NCBI GenBank assembly: GCA_017433975.1
Contig: JAFRGD010000016.1
Coordinates: 1-64,000, forward strand
Reading direction: 5' to 3'
Length of the DNA stretch: 64,000 bases
From: Mogibacterium sp.
Lineage (GTDB): Bacteria; Bacillota; Clostridia; Peptostreptococcales; Anaerovoracaceae
Below are positions 16,177 to 28,174 of this stretch, one piece after another. The notes under the pieces were generated by a model, which was given only the letters and a program-made list of their open reading frames with translations, searched no databases and had not been told where the DNA came from. The translations under genes and the position numbers were made by a program. Each line of letters opens with the position of its first letter. Positions within the stretch are counted from its first letter, which is position 1.

Positions 16177-18561
16177 ATGTATCGAAGGAAACTATTGATT
16201 TACGCCGCGGCGCTCGCCGCAGGCATCTTGTGCTCATACATATGGTTTGAAAGAAGGGAGCCCGTACGGTCCGTCGTCGCGCTCGCTTCTTTTTTTATTT
16301 TGTTTTGGATCGTTCGCGAGCCTGAAACTACAGAAACCGGTGTGGAAAAGTATGGCCTGGACGATGGCGGGACGGCTGGAAAAGCGACTGTTTTGAAAAC
16401 GGTTATCGCAAGCGCGCTGGCCGGAGCCGTCCTGTTCGGGGTGTGGTATTACATGTTGCTGCCGGCGGACGCGGAAACGATGGCATCGGTGGACAGCGTC
16501 ATCGGAACGGTAACGGCGGTGTCGCAGAAGGACGACCTATACCGATTGACGGTCCGCGTCGACGGTGCATACACAAAGGACAACCAGCCGGTCCGGAACC
16601 GTCGCGTCACGGTCCGCGTACTTTGCAATTACGATACCGCGGAACCGTTTTACGACGGCGACTTGTATAGTATTGTCGGAAGCCGCGTGAAAATCCGCGG
16701 GGCCCTGCAGCTCCCGGAGCAGCGGCGGAACCCGGGGTGCTTCGACTATAGACTGTACCTCAAGACAAAAGGCATACGGTACCGGATGAAAGCCGCATCC
16801 ATAGAGACGCTTTCCATGGACTGCACGGTCCGGTACCGCGTCCGTCGATGGCTCCTGATCCGCCGGCACGCGTTCGAACTCTGCTTTACGGACCCGGTGG
16901 TCCGCGGCTTTCTGTCCGGCGTTCTGTTCGGTGACAAGACAAATCTGAACGATACGGTTTACACTGATTTCAAGGAAAACGGGACCGCACACATTCTCGC
17001 GGTCAGCGGCCTGCATGTCGGGTTCATCCTCGCCGCGCTGCGGACGCTCTCGCGCAACCGGAAGACCCTGTGGATTCAGTTCCTGATCGCCGGGCTGATG
17101 CTTCTTTACGGAGAAATGACGATGTGGAACGTATCGACGATGCGGTCCGTCATCATCATGCTGACCGGGATGGCGGCGTTCCACCTCGGGCGTCGGTTTG
17201 ACCTGTTGACCGCGACGGCGGCTTCGGCGGCCGTGATGCTGGTGCTACGGCCGTACATGCTCTTTGATCCGGGCTTTCAACTGTCGTATCTGGCCGTGCT
17301 CGGTATTGGAATCCTGGGGAGGACGCTGGTACCGTTTTTTGGCCAGTGGATGTCATTCGTCTTGGCCGTGTACCTCGCGACCGCACCTTATACCGCTTAC
17401 TCATTCAACATATTCAATCCGGCGACGGTTCTGATCAACATCCCGGTCGTGTATATCGTCTCGATTCTCGTACCGCTTGCGCTGTCGGTGTTTCTCATCC
17501 TGATGACGACCGGGCTGCAGGCGGCGCTTCTGATTCACGCGGTGACGGTCTTCGCGAACCTGACGATCTGGTTAAACAATTATCTGAATTTTGACGGAAC
17601 AGTTACGGTCGACACAGTATCCATAAACCCGGGCCTGCTGATCGGCCTCTATTGCATCGCCGCGTTTATCGCGTCGGAGTACTTCCGGGTCGAAGTGATC
17701 CGCGGGGAGAGAAAGCGGCTCCTCCGCTGCATCGCGGCACTCCTCATTCCATTGATCGCTCTGTCCATCGCGTTTCATGATCCGTTCCGGGACGACGAAG
17801 TCGTATTCATCGACGTGGGGCAGGGGGATGCGGTGCACCTCCGGTGCGGCAAAACGGACCTCCTGTTCGACGGCGGCGGGAGCTATTACCGGAACGTCGG
17901 TGAGGACGTCCTCAAACCGTATTTCCTAAAAGCAGGCGTGCGCAATGTCGACGCGGTCGTCCTTTCGCACCTGCACATGGACCACTGTAAGGGTGCGGAA
18001 GAGTTGGCGGCGGTCTACCCGGTCGGCCGGTTCGTCGTTTCGGAGATCTATGCGCAATACGGAAGCCTGCCGTCGCCCGCGGAGTTTGTGAAGTGTGGTG
18101 ATGAGATTGCGGTGTCAGACGACGTCCGGTGCAAGGTCCTCTGGCCGGTTCGCGGGGACACGATTTCGGACGCGGAACTGAACGAAAATGAATATAACAT
18201 GGTCGTCATGGTGTATTACGGAGACGTCCGGATCATGATTACAGGGGACCTTCTGGAGGAAGATGAACTGGAAATGGTTGCGTTTTACCGGGGGACGGAC
18301 GTGCTGGACTGCGACGTCCTTAAGGTCGCGCACCACGGCAGCAAAACGAGTACGAGCGATGCCTTCCTCGAGGCCGCGACGCCTGACCTGGCAATCATTC
18401 AGGTCGGTGCGAACAACCCGTACGGCCACCCTGCAGACGTGACAATCGAACGCCTGAATGAGCGCGGAATCCCGGTCTACCGGACCGATGAATGCGGCGC
18501 CATCGGCCTGGATATCCGGAAAGATAAAATCGTGGTGGACCGGATGATCCGTGGCGAATGA
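16177..18561 (+). CDS. comEC: DNA internalization channel protein ComEC/Rec2 family
   Basis: ComEC moves single-stranded DNA across the membrane during natural transformation. The 794-residue protein has N-terminal membrane segments and a soluble OB-like part. The competence domain follows (about 225-480), with HILAVSGLHVGF and many helices. A C-terminal metallo-beta-lactamase domain from about 541 has FIDVGQGDA, SHLHMDH and HHGSKTST. All three expected parts are present and intact. It lies between rpe and holA; comEA is not in the window. Confidence 0.94.
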   Translation: MYRRKLLIYAAALAAGILCSYIWFERREPVRSVVALASFFILFWIVREPETTETGVEKYGLDDGGTAGKATVLKTVIASALAGAVLFGVWYYMLLPADAETMASVDSVIGTVTAVSQKDDLYRLTVRVDGAYTKDNQPVRNRRVTVRVLCNYDTAEPFYDGDLYSIVGSRVKIRGALQLPEQRRNPGCFDYRLYLKTKGIRYRMKAASIETLSMDCTVRYRVRRWLLIRRHAFELCFTDPVVRGFLSGVLFGDKTNLNDTVYTDFKENGTAHILAVSGLHVGFILAALRTLSRNRKTLWIQFLIAGLMLLYGEMTMWNVSTMRSVIIMLTGMAAFHLGRRFDLLTATAASAAVMLVLRPYMLFDPGFQLSYLAVLGIGILGRTLVPFFGQWMSFVLAVYLATAPYTAYSFNIFNPATVLINIPVVYIVSILVPLALSVFLILMTTGLQAALLIHAVTVFANLTIWLNNYLNFDGTVTVDTVSINPGLLIGLYCIAAFIASEYFRVEVIRGERKRLLRCIAALLIPLIALSIAFHDPFRDDEVVFIDVGQGDAVHLRCGKTDLLFDGGGSYYRNVGEDVLKPYFLKAGVRNVDAVVLSHLHMDHCKGAEELAAVYPVGRFVVSEIYAQYGSLPSPAEFVKCGDEIAVSDDVRCKVLWPVRGDTISDAELNENEYNMVVMVYYGDVRIMITGDLLEEDELEMVAFYRGTDVLDCDVLKVAHHGSKTSTSDAFLEAATPDLAIIQVGANNPYGHPADVTIERLNERGIPVYRTDECGAIGLDIRKDKIVVDRMIRGE

Positions 18562-18571
18562 ATGAAAAATA

Positions 18572-18580
18572 TGATACAAT
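18572..18580 (+). promoter_or_regulatory. Putative extended -10 promoter of holA
   Basis: TGATACAAT with hexamer TACAAT at 18575-18580 lies in the 55-base gap between comEC and holA. No good -35 is seen. The same nonamer precedes the wall hydrolase gene and coaD. Confidence 0.4.
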
Positions 18581-18616
18581 AAGCGCAGAAATCGTTGTCG
18601 AAAGGATTCGGATCCA

Positions 18617-19663
18617 TTGGCCAAACAGGAAAAGTCCTACAAAGATTTTTATACCGATTTCAACCGCGGGATCAGCGGCAGCGTCCTGTTCTTCTACGGG
18701 GACGAGGATTACCTGATGCGCTGGGCGGCGGACCTCGTGATCGATTCCTGCACAGATGAATCGACGCGACCGTTCTGCCTGACGGAGCTGGACGGGGCGG
18801 AGTGCACGCTGGAGCAAATCATCGCCACGGCCCGCACCATCTCGATGTTCGGTGGAAAACGGGTCATCCTCGTGTGGGATTTCAAGCCGCTTTACGCCGC
18901 GCCGGACCGGGCTGCGCAGAAATTCATCGAGGACAAGCTGCTCGACCTCGCCGCCGTGCGGTCGGACGACTACGTCATCCTCTTTACACTTGAGCATGTT
19001 TATAAGGCAAGGATGACCGCCCTCGCAAAAAAACTCAGCGCGGTGCGTCAGACGGGGTACGAATTCCCGCGGCTTTCGCGCGGGGAGCTCCGGCAGTTCA
19101 TCCGAAAGCGCGTTCGGGAGGGCGGCCGCCTCATCAACGACCGCGCGTTGGAGTACATGATCGACCTCAGCGGCTACTATCTCCGCGACAGCGAATACAC
19201 GCTGACCGAGCTCAACAAAGACACCGCCAAGCTCATCCACGCCTCTGACGATGAGATTACGCGAGACCTGATTGAAGACGTCATGATCGGCGAAGGGGAG
19301 AAATACGCCTTCGCGTTGATCGACGCGGTCATGGAGGCGGACCGGCCGCGGGCGATGACTATCGTGCAGAACATCCTCGCCTCCGACGATAACGCCGCGA
19401 TGCGGATTCTGTCCCTATTAGCCGGCCAATATGAGATGATGTACGACGCGCTCCAGTTGGACCGCCAGCGGATGTCCGTCCGCGAGATGGCCGCCGCGCT
19501 CGGCGTGAACGAGTACCGTTTCAATCGCGCGTACGGTGCTGCGCGCCGCATGGACCTGCCGAAAATAAAAGAACTCCTGATGGAGCTCTATGATATCGAT
19601 AAACGGATTAAGACCGGCGACATGGATAAAGATGTCGCCCTGGAGCTATTTGTCCTTCAGTAG
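18617..19663 (+). CDS. holA: DNA polymerase III subunit delta
   Basis: The delta subunit opens the beta clamp in the clamp loader. The 348-residue protein has the family layout: an AAA-like N-terminal part with LFFYGDEDYL-type start (VLFFYGDEDYL), a middle section near RGELRQFIRKRV, and the C-terminal collar domain. It starts with TTG after AAAGGA. Its last 18 bases overlap the 3' end of recN on the other strand. It commonly follows comEC in Firmicutes. Confidence 0.93.
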   Translation: MAKQEKSYKDFYTDFNRGISGSVLFFYGDEDYLMRWAADLVIDSCTDESTRPFCLTELDGAECTLEQIIATARTISMFGGKRVILVWDFKPLYAAPDRAAQKFIEDKLLDLAAVRSDDYVILFTLEHVYKARMTALAKKLSAVRQTGYEFPRLSRGELRQFIRKRVREGGRLINDRALEYMIDLSGYYLRDSEYTLTELNKDTAKLIHASDDEITRDLIEDVMIGEGEKYAFALIDAVMEADRPRAMTIVQNILASDDNAAMRILSLLAGQYEMMYDALQLDRQRMSVREMAAALGVNEYRFNRAYGAARRMDLPKIKELLMELYDIDKRIKTGDMDKDVALELFVLQ

Positions 19664-21262
19664 TTCGCGCGCCGCGTTGAGCGAACCTGCACTCTCGGCG
19701 TCGCCGCTGATGAGGTTCGCGATCTGGCGGACCTTGCCCTCCGGGTCGAGGTGAACGATCCGCGTACTGGATTTACCGTCGATGAGATCCTTGACGATCT
19801 GATAGTTGTCGTCTCCGCATGCCGCGATCTGCGGCAGGTGGGTGATGCAGATGACCTGATGATGGCTTGCGATCTCTTTTAATTTTTTGCCGACGACGAG
19901 GGCGGTCCTGCCGCTGATGCCGGTGTCGATCTCGTCAAAGATCATCGTATCCAGGCGGTCGCCGTCGCCGATGACGCGCTTGAACGCGAGCATGATCCGG
20001 GAGATTTCGCCGCCGGAGGCGATCCGGGTCAGCGGCCGCAGCGGCTCGCCCGGGTTTGTCGAGATCAAGAATTCAATGTTGTCATAGCCGGTCGGACCGA
20101 TTTCGTCCGCACGTGTGATGTCGATCCGGAACTCAGAGTTTGAAAACGCCAGATCCCTGAGCTCCGCCATGATGCTCTGCTCGAGCTCTGCGGCGTTCTC
20201 ACGACGGATCGCGCTGACCACGTCCGCCTGCCGGGACAGCAAGTCATGTAACCGGTCCATTTCCGCCTTCGCATCGGCCTTTGCGACATCGTAATTATCG
20301 ATGACGCTCAGTTTCTGCTCGAGTTCCTGACCGTACGCGATGATCTCACGGACGGAGCGGCGGTATTTGCGTTTTGCGGTCTCGATGTCGCTCAGCCGCG
20401 ACGACACGCGGTCCATGTCGTCCTCGGAGAACGTGAGGCGGTAGGTGATGTCGCGGAGCGACTGCGAGATGTCCTCGAGCTGGTAATAAAGGTCGGTCGT
20501 CTTGTCCGAGAGCGCCTGGATTTCCTCCCCATAGCCTGCTACAGAGGAGAGGTCCTGCATGCACCGGCTGAGTTCGGTCAGGACCGAGTCCTCCCGCTCG
20601 TGCAGCCGGACATAGGAACCGTTGACCGCCTGGTAAATCTTCTCACTGTTGCGCATCAGGTCGAGCTCGGCGGCCAAGGCGCTGTCCTCGTCCGGATGGA
20701 GTGCAAGGGCGGTGATATTATCGAATTCGTACTGATAAAACTCGCGCTGACGCAACGCGTCCGCCTCATCAGCCAACAGTTTGTTGTACCTGGCACGGGC
20801 TGCGGTAAACTGCGCGTGCAGGTCGGCGAGCTTGTCAAGGTCGCCGCTGATCCTGTCGTGATTATAACTGTCCGTAATCGTAATATGATTGTCCGGGTTG
20901 AGGATCTGCTGGTTGTCGTATTGGCCGTGGATGTCCGCAAAGCCGGTGCAGAACTCGCGGAGGCGCGCCAGCGGAACGATCTCGCCGTTCAGTTTGGCGA
21001 CGCTCTTGCCGCCGGCGAGGAGCTCCCGGGAGATGACGACTTCTTCGCCGTCCCGCGTCCCGAGGATCTGAATCCGCGCGCGATCCTGCCCGGTCCGGAC
21101 CATGCTAATATCAGCACGGCCGCCCAAAGCTGTGCTGATCGCCTGAACCAGCACTGATTTACCCGCGCCGGTCTCGCCTGTGATGATGTTGAGTGACCTG
21201 CCGAGGTCGAACTCTAAGTGGTCGATCGTGGCAAAGTGGTCGATCGTGATCCTGTCAAGCAT
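19646..21262 (-). CDS. recN: DNA repair protein RecN
   Basis: RecN is an SMC-like ATPase acting early in double-strand-break repair. The 538-residue protein has Walker A GETGAGKS (about 30-37), long coiled-coil arms, a signature SGGEISR and Walker B MIFDEIDTGISG in the C-terminal part. The start is ATG at 21262, 11 bases after argR. The argR-recN pairing is common in Firmicutes. Its stop region overlaps holA by 18 bases tail to tail. Confidence 0.96.
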   Translation of the reverse strand: MLDRITIDHFATIDHLEFDLGRSLNIITGETGAGKSVLVQAISTALGGRADISMVRTGQDRARIQILGTRDGEEVVISRELLAGGKSVAKLNGEIVPLARLREFCTGFADIHGQYDNQQILNPDNHITITDSYNHDRISGDLDKLADLHAQFTAARARYNKLLADEADALRQREFYQYEFDNITALALHPDEDSALAAELDLMRNSEKIYQAVNGSYVRLHEREDSVLTELSRCMQDLSSVAGYGEEIQALSDKTTDLYYQLEDISQSLRDITYRLTFSEDDMDRVSSRLSDIETAKRKYRRSVREIIAYGQELEQKLSVIDNYDVAKADAKAEMDRLHDLLSRQADVVSAIRRENAAELEQSIMAELRDLAFSNSEFRIDITRADEIGPTGYDNIEFLISTNPGEPLRPLTRIASGGEISRIMLAFKRVIGDGDRLDTMIFDEIDTGISGRTALVVGKKLKEIASHHQVICITHLPQIAACGDDNYQIVKDLIDGKSSTRIVHLDPEGKVRQIANLISGDAESAGSLNAARELLKDK

Positions 21263-21273
21263 TGCGTAACCCG

Positions 21274-21738
21274 TTATTCGCTGAGACGGTTGGAGATCAT
21301 TTTGTCAAAAACATCGAGGATCTCAGGGACGTTTTCCTCTTTGTCCACGACGATGAGCATGGTGTTGTCGCCGCAGACCGTTCCGACGATGTGGGCGAGT
21401 TCCATGCAGTCGAGCGCTTCGCCCGCGGCGCTGCCGCACCCGGAGAGCGTCTTGACGATGATCAGGTTGCCCGCGGCATTGTAAGAGATGATCGTCTCGC
21501 GGAAGATCTTGATGAACCGCTCGGAGATCGGCTGGCCCGCCGCGACGCCGGCGATGTATTTGTATCGGCCGCTGGCGGACATGGCCTTGACCAGCTGCAG
21601 CTCCTTGATGTCGCGGGAGATGGTCGCCTGGGTGACCGGGTAGCCGGCGGCTTTGAGCAGCTCCTGGAGCTGGTCTTGGGTCTCGACGTCGTTGGTGGAA
21701 ATGATCTCGAGGATCTTGTTTTGTCTGGAATAGCGCAT
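21274..21738 (-). CDS. argR: Arginine repressor ArgR
   Basis: ArgR controls arginine metabolism genes with arginine as corepressor. The 154-residue protein has an N-terminal winged helix with QATISRDIKEL and a C-terminal oligomerisation and arginine-binding domain with GTVCGDNTMLIV. The ATG at 21738 is preceded by GGAGG on the minus strand; the longer in-frame reading to 21840 crosses the promoter and is rejected. An ARG-box-like site overlaps its -10, suggesting autorepression. Confidence 0.96.
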   Translation of the reverse strand: MRYSRQNKILEIISTNDVETQDQLQELLKAAGYPVTQATISRDIKELQLVKAMSASGRYKYIAGVAAGQPISERFIKIFRETIISYNAAGNLIIVKTLSGCGSAAGEALDCMELAHIVGTVCGDNTMLIVVDKEENVPEILDVFDKMISNRLSE

Positions 21739-21777
21739 GACAGCCTCCATTCGTAAATGTATACAATGGTAATTCTG

Positions 21778-21791
21778 TGAATAATTATACC
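21778..21791. promoter_or_regulatory. ARG-box-like operator in the argR promoter
   Basis: The site reads TGAAT-AATT-ATACC. The consensus is TGAATwwwwATTCA: the left half matches fully and the right half at three of five positions. It overlaps the argR -10 on the minus strand, the expected position for autorepression. Confidence 0.5.
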
Positions 21792-21792
21792 A
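21784..21792 (-). promoter_or_regulatory. argR-recN promoter, extended -10
   Basis: On the minus strand the site reads TGGTATAAT, a TGN extension with perfect TATAAT. The transcript would start about 40 bases before the argR ATG. The -35 is poor. Confidence 0.55.
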
Positions 21793-21833
21793 CAACTCGA
21801 CGCCGGAGAATACCACAATTTGATTTGAGTGAA

Positions 21834-21862
21834 TGGACAAGAACGGATGTTTCTGTTAAAAT
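21834..21862 (+). promoter_or_regulatory. ruvC operon promoter
   Basis: The -35 TGGACA (21834-21839), a 17-base spacer and the -10 TAAAAT (21857-21862), with a TG extension at 21854-21855, lie 18 bases before the ruvC ATG. Confidence 0.75.
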
Positions 21863-21880
21863 GGGGCAGGGAGAAAAGCG

Positions 21881-22378
21881 ATGAGGATATTAGGAATCGA
21901 TCCCGGCTACGCGATCATGGGGTACGGTGTACTCGATTACGTCGGGAACAAGATCACAGCTGTTGATTACGGAGCCATCACGACCGAGGCCGGCATACTG
22001 ATGCCGGACCGCCTCGAGGCTCTTTATAATGGATTGAAAGCCGTCATCGACGAGTATCATCCGGACGAGGCGTCCATCGAGGAGCTGTTCTTTCAGAATA
22101 ACGCCAAGACCGCCATCGGCGTCGGCGAGGCGCGCGGCGTGGCCATCCTGGCGTGCATCCAGGGCGGCCTAGAGGTTTACGAGTATACGCCGCTCCAGAT
22201 CAAACAGGCCCTCGTCGGCTACGGGCAGGCGACCAAGACCCAGGTGCAGTCCATGGTTAAGATGATCCTTCACTTGGACGCGGTTCCAAAGCCGGACGAT
22301 ACCGCGGACGCAGTCGCGGCAGCGATCTGCCACGCGCACTCCCGCAACAATAGAGTATTCACGAGGTTGCATCCATGA
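21881..22378 (+). CDS. ruvC: Crossover junction endodeoxyribonuclease RuvC
   Basis: RuvC cuts Holliday junctions. The 165-residue RNase H fold shows the acidic residues in [17 protein letters not shown] and the C-terminal [15 protein letters not shown] precedes the ATG. The stop overlaps the ruvA start (ATGA). With ruvA and ruvB it gives the complete resolvasome in one operon. Confidence 0.97.
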   Translation: MRILGIDPGYAIMGYGVLDYVGNKITAVDYGAITTEAGILMPDRLEALYNGLKAVIDEYHPDEASIEELFFQNNAKTAIGVGEARGVAILACIQGGLEVYEYTPLQIKQALVGYGQATKTQVQSMVKMILHLDAVPKPDDTADAVAAAICHAHSRNNRVFTRLHP

Positions 22379-22971
22379 TACGAATGATTCACGGGACTTA
22401 TTCATACTACGAACGCGGCGCGGTCGTCATCGAGACGGCGGGCGGTGTCGGCTACCGCATTTTTGTGCCGGATACCTCCAAACTGCTCCTCGCGCGCGAA
22501 GGCGACGAGGTCACGGTTTATACGCATCTGCAGGTCAAGGAGGACGAGATGTCGCTGTACGGCTTTGCGGACAGCGAGGCGCTCGCGCTCTTTGAGCAAC
22601 TGATCACGGTCAACGGCGTCGGACCAAAGGCCGGCATGGCAATCATGTCCCTCGGGACGCCAAACCAGATCAAGTCACACATCGTCGGCAAGGACGGCCG
22701 GTATATCGCGCAGGCCTCCGGCGTGGGTAAGAAGACTGCTGAGCGCGTCATCCTCGAACTCTGCGACAAGGTCACCGCGCTTCCAATCGAAGGCATCGAG
22801 GAACCGGTTCCGGTTGCCAAAGCGGTCTCCGACGAGCGGAGCGGCGCGATCGTCGCGCTCACGACGCTTGGCTACAGCAAATCCGAGGCGGAGCGCGCGA
22901 TCAACAGCGTTCCGGACGACGGCCTGACCATCGAGGAATACATCAAACGCGCATTGAAATATCTGTTATAA
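22375..22971 (+). CDS. ruvA: Holliday junction branch migration protein RuvA
   Basis: RuvA binds the four-way junction and loads RuvB. The 198-residue protein has the N-terminal OB domain ([11 protein letters not shown]), a helix-hairpin-helix core with [12 protein letters not shown] and [16 protein letters not shown], and a C-terminal RuvB-contact domain with [16 protein letters not shown]. It overlaps ruvC by four bases. Confidence 0.97.
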   Translation: MIRMIHGTYSYYERGAVVIETAGGVGYRIFVPDTSKLLLAREGDEVTVYTHLQVKEDEMSLYGFADSEALALFEQLITVNGVGPKAGMAIMSLGTPNQIKSHIVGKDGRYIAQASGVGKKTAERVILELCDKVTALPIEGIEEPVPVAKAVSDERSGAIVALTTLGYSKSEAERAINSVPDDGLTIEEYIKRALKYLL

Positions 22972-22992
22972 CTGTTTTTCGGGAATTGAGAC

Positions 22993-24039
22993 ATGCAGAG
23001 CAAAGTAACTTCCACCAAAGCCGAACCATATGAACTGCAGGGCGAGCTGACGCTCCGTCCGCAGTATCTGAGCGAGTATTGCGGCCAGTCCGCGACCAAG
23101 GAGAACCTGTCGATCTACATCGAGGCGGCCAAGCGCCGCGGCGAACCGCTCGACCACATTCTCTTCTATGGGCCGCCGGGCCTCGGCAAGACCACGCTCG
23201 CCGGCATCATCGCGAACGAACTCGGCGTTGACATCAAGATCACGTCCGGGCCGGCCATCGGCCGGGCGGGGGACCTCGCGGCGATTTTAACCAATCTGAA
23301 CGAGAACGACGTTCTCTTCATCGACGAGATCCACCGGCTGAACCGCTCCGTTGAGGAGGTCCTGTACTCCGCGATGGAGGACTACGCCCTCGACATCATC
23401 ATCGGCAAGGGTCCGTCGGCGCAGTCCCTTCGGATCGATCTCGCCAAATTCACCCTGATCGGCGCGACGACCCGCGCAGGCAGTCTGTCCGCACCGCTCC
23501 GCGACCGCTTCGGCATCATCTCCAAATTCGAGTTCTATACGCAGGACGAGATCAAGGAGATCCTTTACAGATCGGCCAACGTGCTCGGAATCTCCATCGA
23601 CGACGCGTCGCTCAACGAACTCGCGAAGCGCTCCCGCGGCACACCGCGCATCGGAAACCGCCTGTTAAAACGTGTCCGTGACTTCTCCGAGGTCATCAGC
23701 GACGGAAACGTCGACATCAAGATCACGCGCAAGGCGCTCGACGCGCTCGGCGTGGACGACCTCGGCCTCGAGAAACTGGACCGCGACATCCTCTCGACCA
23801 TCATCCGGAGCTTCAACGGCGGTCCGGTCGGCATCGAGACGATCGCCTCCGCCATCGGCGAGGAGCGTGTCACCCTCGAGGACGTCAACGAGCCATACCT
23901 CATCCAGGCGGAGCTCATGTACCGCACGCAAAAGGGCCGCATGGTCTCGCGCAAAGGCTACGAGCACATGGGGCTGCTTTCCTTGTACAAAGAGCCGGAG
24001 ATGCGGAACGAACAGCTCCGCATCGATACGCTGGAGTAA
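22993..24039 (+). CDS. ruvB: Holliday junction branch migration ATPase RuvB
   Basis: RuvB is the AAA+ motor of branch migration. The 348-residue protein has [12 protein letters not shown] near the start, Walker [10 protein letters not shown], Walker B FIDEIHR, sensor GATTRAGSL and the arginine-finger region LRDRFG, then a winged-helix C-terminus. The ribosome site is weak (GGGAATTGAG). It is 21 bases after ruvA. Confidence 0.97.
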   Translation: MQSKVTSTKAEPYELQGELTLRPQYLSEYCGQSATKENLSIYIEAAKRRGEPLDHILFYGPPGLGKTTLAGIIANELGVDIKITSGPAIGRAGDLAAILTNLNENDVLFIDEIHRLNRSVEEVLYSAMEDYALDIIIGKGPSAQSLRIDLAKFTLIGATTRAGSLSAPLRDRFGIISKFEFYTQDEIKEILYRSANVLGISIDDASLNELAKRSRGTPRIGNRLLKRVRDFSEVISDGNVDIKITRKALDALGVDDLGLEKLDRDILSTIIRSFNGGPVGIETIASAIGEERVTLEDVNEPYLIQAELMYRTQKGRMVSRKGYEHMGLLSLYKEPEMRNEQLRIDTLE

Positions 24040-24096
24040 AAACCGTTGAAAAACAGGAGAAACATAGATAAATAACGATAAAATATTATTGGCAAA

Positions 24097-26371
<2,275 letters not shown>

Positions 26372-26372
<1 letters not shown>

Positions 26373-27676
26373 TGACTAATTCGATCGACTTTGACAGGCC
26401 TGCGTGCCCGCTCGCCGGACAGTGCGGCGGCTGCCTCCACCAAGGAATCCCGTACGAGGCACAGGTCACCTCCAAGGACAAACAGATGCGGCGCCTGTTC
26501 GACAAACACGACTTCGACCCTTCTGTTTACGAAGGTCTGGTTCCCGCGCTGTCGGAATACGGGTACCGCAATAAGATGGAGTATACTTTTGGCGACTTCA
26601 CGAAGGACGGCCCGCTCGAGCTCGGGATGCACGTGAAGGGCCGTTTCATGTCTATCGTTACCTGTGACATGTGTCAGCTCGTACCGGAGGACTTCAACAG
26701 GATTCTGCGGGCGACGCTGGACTTTGCGACGGACCGGGGCTACCAGTTCTTTCACCGCAAGACGCACGAAGGGCTGCTTCGCAACCTGATCTTGCGCCAC
26801 GGGGTCAAGACGGGGGAGCTCCTCGTCAACATCGTCACGAGCAGCCAGGACGGCAGCAACCCGGACCGGCCGGACATCACGAGCAGCACCGAACCATTCG
26901 ACGAAGCCGCCTTTCTATCACTTCTGCAGAGCCTTTCGTTAGACAACCGGATCGTCGGCGTTATCCGTACTTATAACGATTGCGCGGCGGACGCGGTCAT
27001 CAACGAAGGGGTCAGGATCCTTTCCGGGCGCGATTATTACACCGAGGAGATCCTCGGCCTGAGGTTCAAAGTCAACGCGTTTTCCTTCTTCCAGACCAAC
27101 ATCCGTGCGATTGAGCGGCTCTATTCGGATGCGCTCACATTCATTCCGGACATCGACCGGAAGACGGTCTACGACTTATACTGCGGGACGGGGACCATCT
27201 CTCAGCTGATGGCAAAACGCGCGAAGACGGTCTACGGCATCGAAATCGTGCAGGATTCGGTCGACGCCGCAATCGATAACACGGCGTTAAACGGGATCGA
27301 TAACTGCCACTTCCTCTGCGGCGACGTAAAGACGGAACTCGACAAACTGCCGGAACCCCCGGAGGTCATCGTCGTTGACCCGCCGCGCGTCGGCATGCAC
27401 GATAAAGTCGTCGATCTGCTCGCTGGCTATGGAATCGAACAGATACTTTACATTTCCTGCAATCCGACGACCTTGTTCCTCAACCTGGACCGCTTACGGC
27501 TCCACGGCTACGAACCGGTCCGCATGCGGGCTTACGACAATTTCCCGCTGACAAAGCATGTGGAGACTGTCGTTTGCTTGAGCAACAAAAATGTAAAGCC
27601 AAAGGACTATGTTGAGATCGGCGTGGATGCCGAGGATTACTACAGGATCAAGGATTCTGGGAAGGAGTCAAAGTAA
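26372..27676 (+). CDS. 23S rRNA (uracil-C5)-methyltransferase, RlmD/RlmCD (TrmA superfamily)
   Basis: The 434-residue protein has a cysteine cluster near its N-terminus (CPLAGQCGGC, with CDMC further on) expected for an iron-sulfur site. The SAM-binding loop is YCGTGTISQLMA, followed by VDPPRVGMHDK and the catalytic-cysteine region YISCNPTTL. The N-terminal TRAM domain of many relatives is absent. The exact target uracil cannot be told from sequence; RlmD/RlmCD-like is the best call. It overlaps tgt by one base (TGATG), and its TAA overlaps the next ATG. Confidence 0.9.
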
Positions 27677-28140
27677 TGGGTGTTTCTTTTAGGCACTCCG
27701 CAGGTTTCGGAAAGCGAATGGAATATAATCTTATCGGTAGGATGCTGATGGAAGGTTTGGATGTATACCTTCCATTAGTGGATGATCATGGTGTTGACTG
27801 CGTCATCAAAAAGGAAGATGGCACCTTTATTGAGATACAGATCAAAGCTAGGTCTAATGAGGTTGCATTTGGTGATGCAGCTCTGTTTGCTGCTATTACC
27901 CATGACCTTACTCCGAACTTTTATTTTGTGTTCTATTCTGAACGATTGGACTCTATGTGGATCCTATCATCTGAGGAGTTCCTGCAGGAATGCGTAACAA
28001 ATAAAACCGGGAAGAATGCCGGTAAACGCAGTATCTGGTTCAATGGACGTCGAACCGATAAGAAAACTGGAGAAAAGTCGGAATACTGTTTTGAGCGATT
28101 CGATAAGTATCGCTGTACTGACTTTTCAAGATTTCATTGA
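27676..28140 (+). CDS. PD-(D/E)XK-like small protein of unknown role
   Basis: The 154-residue protein shows a nuclease-superfamily pattern: an early Glu (E16), then GVD at residues 39-41 and EIQIK at 53-57. Together these suggest a PD-(D/E)XK active site, as in group-I-intron-associated or DUF4365-like proteins. The remainder gives no further motif. Its ATG overlaps the stop codon of the rRNA methyltransferase by one base (TAATG). Base composition turns AT-rich exactly here, so it looks like an acquired gene. Nuclease activity is inferred from motif shape only. Confidence 0.65.
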   Translation: MGVSFRHSAGFGKRMEYNLIGRMLMEGLDVYLPLVDDHGVDCVIKKEDGTFIEIQIKARSNEVAFGDAALFAAITHDLTPNFYFVFYSERLDSMWILSSEEFLQECVTNKTGKNAGKRSIWFNGRRTDKKTGEKSEYCFERFDKYRCTDFSRFH

Positions 28141-28174
28141 AAAAGGATAGAGGCCATACCTGGAGATATATCAT

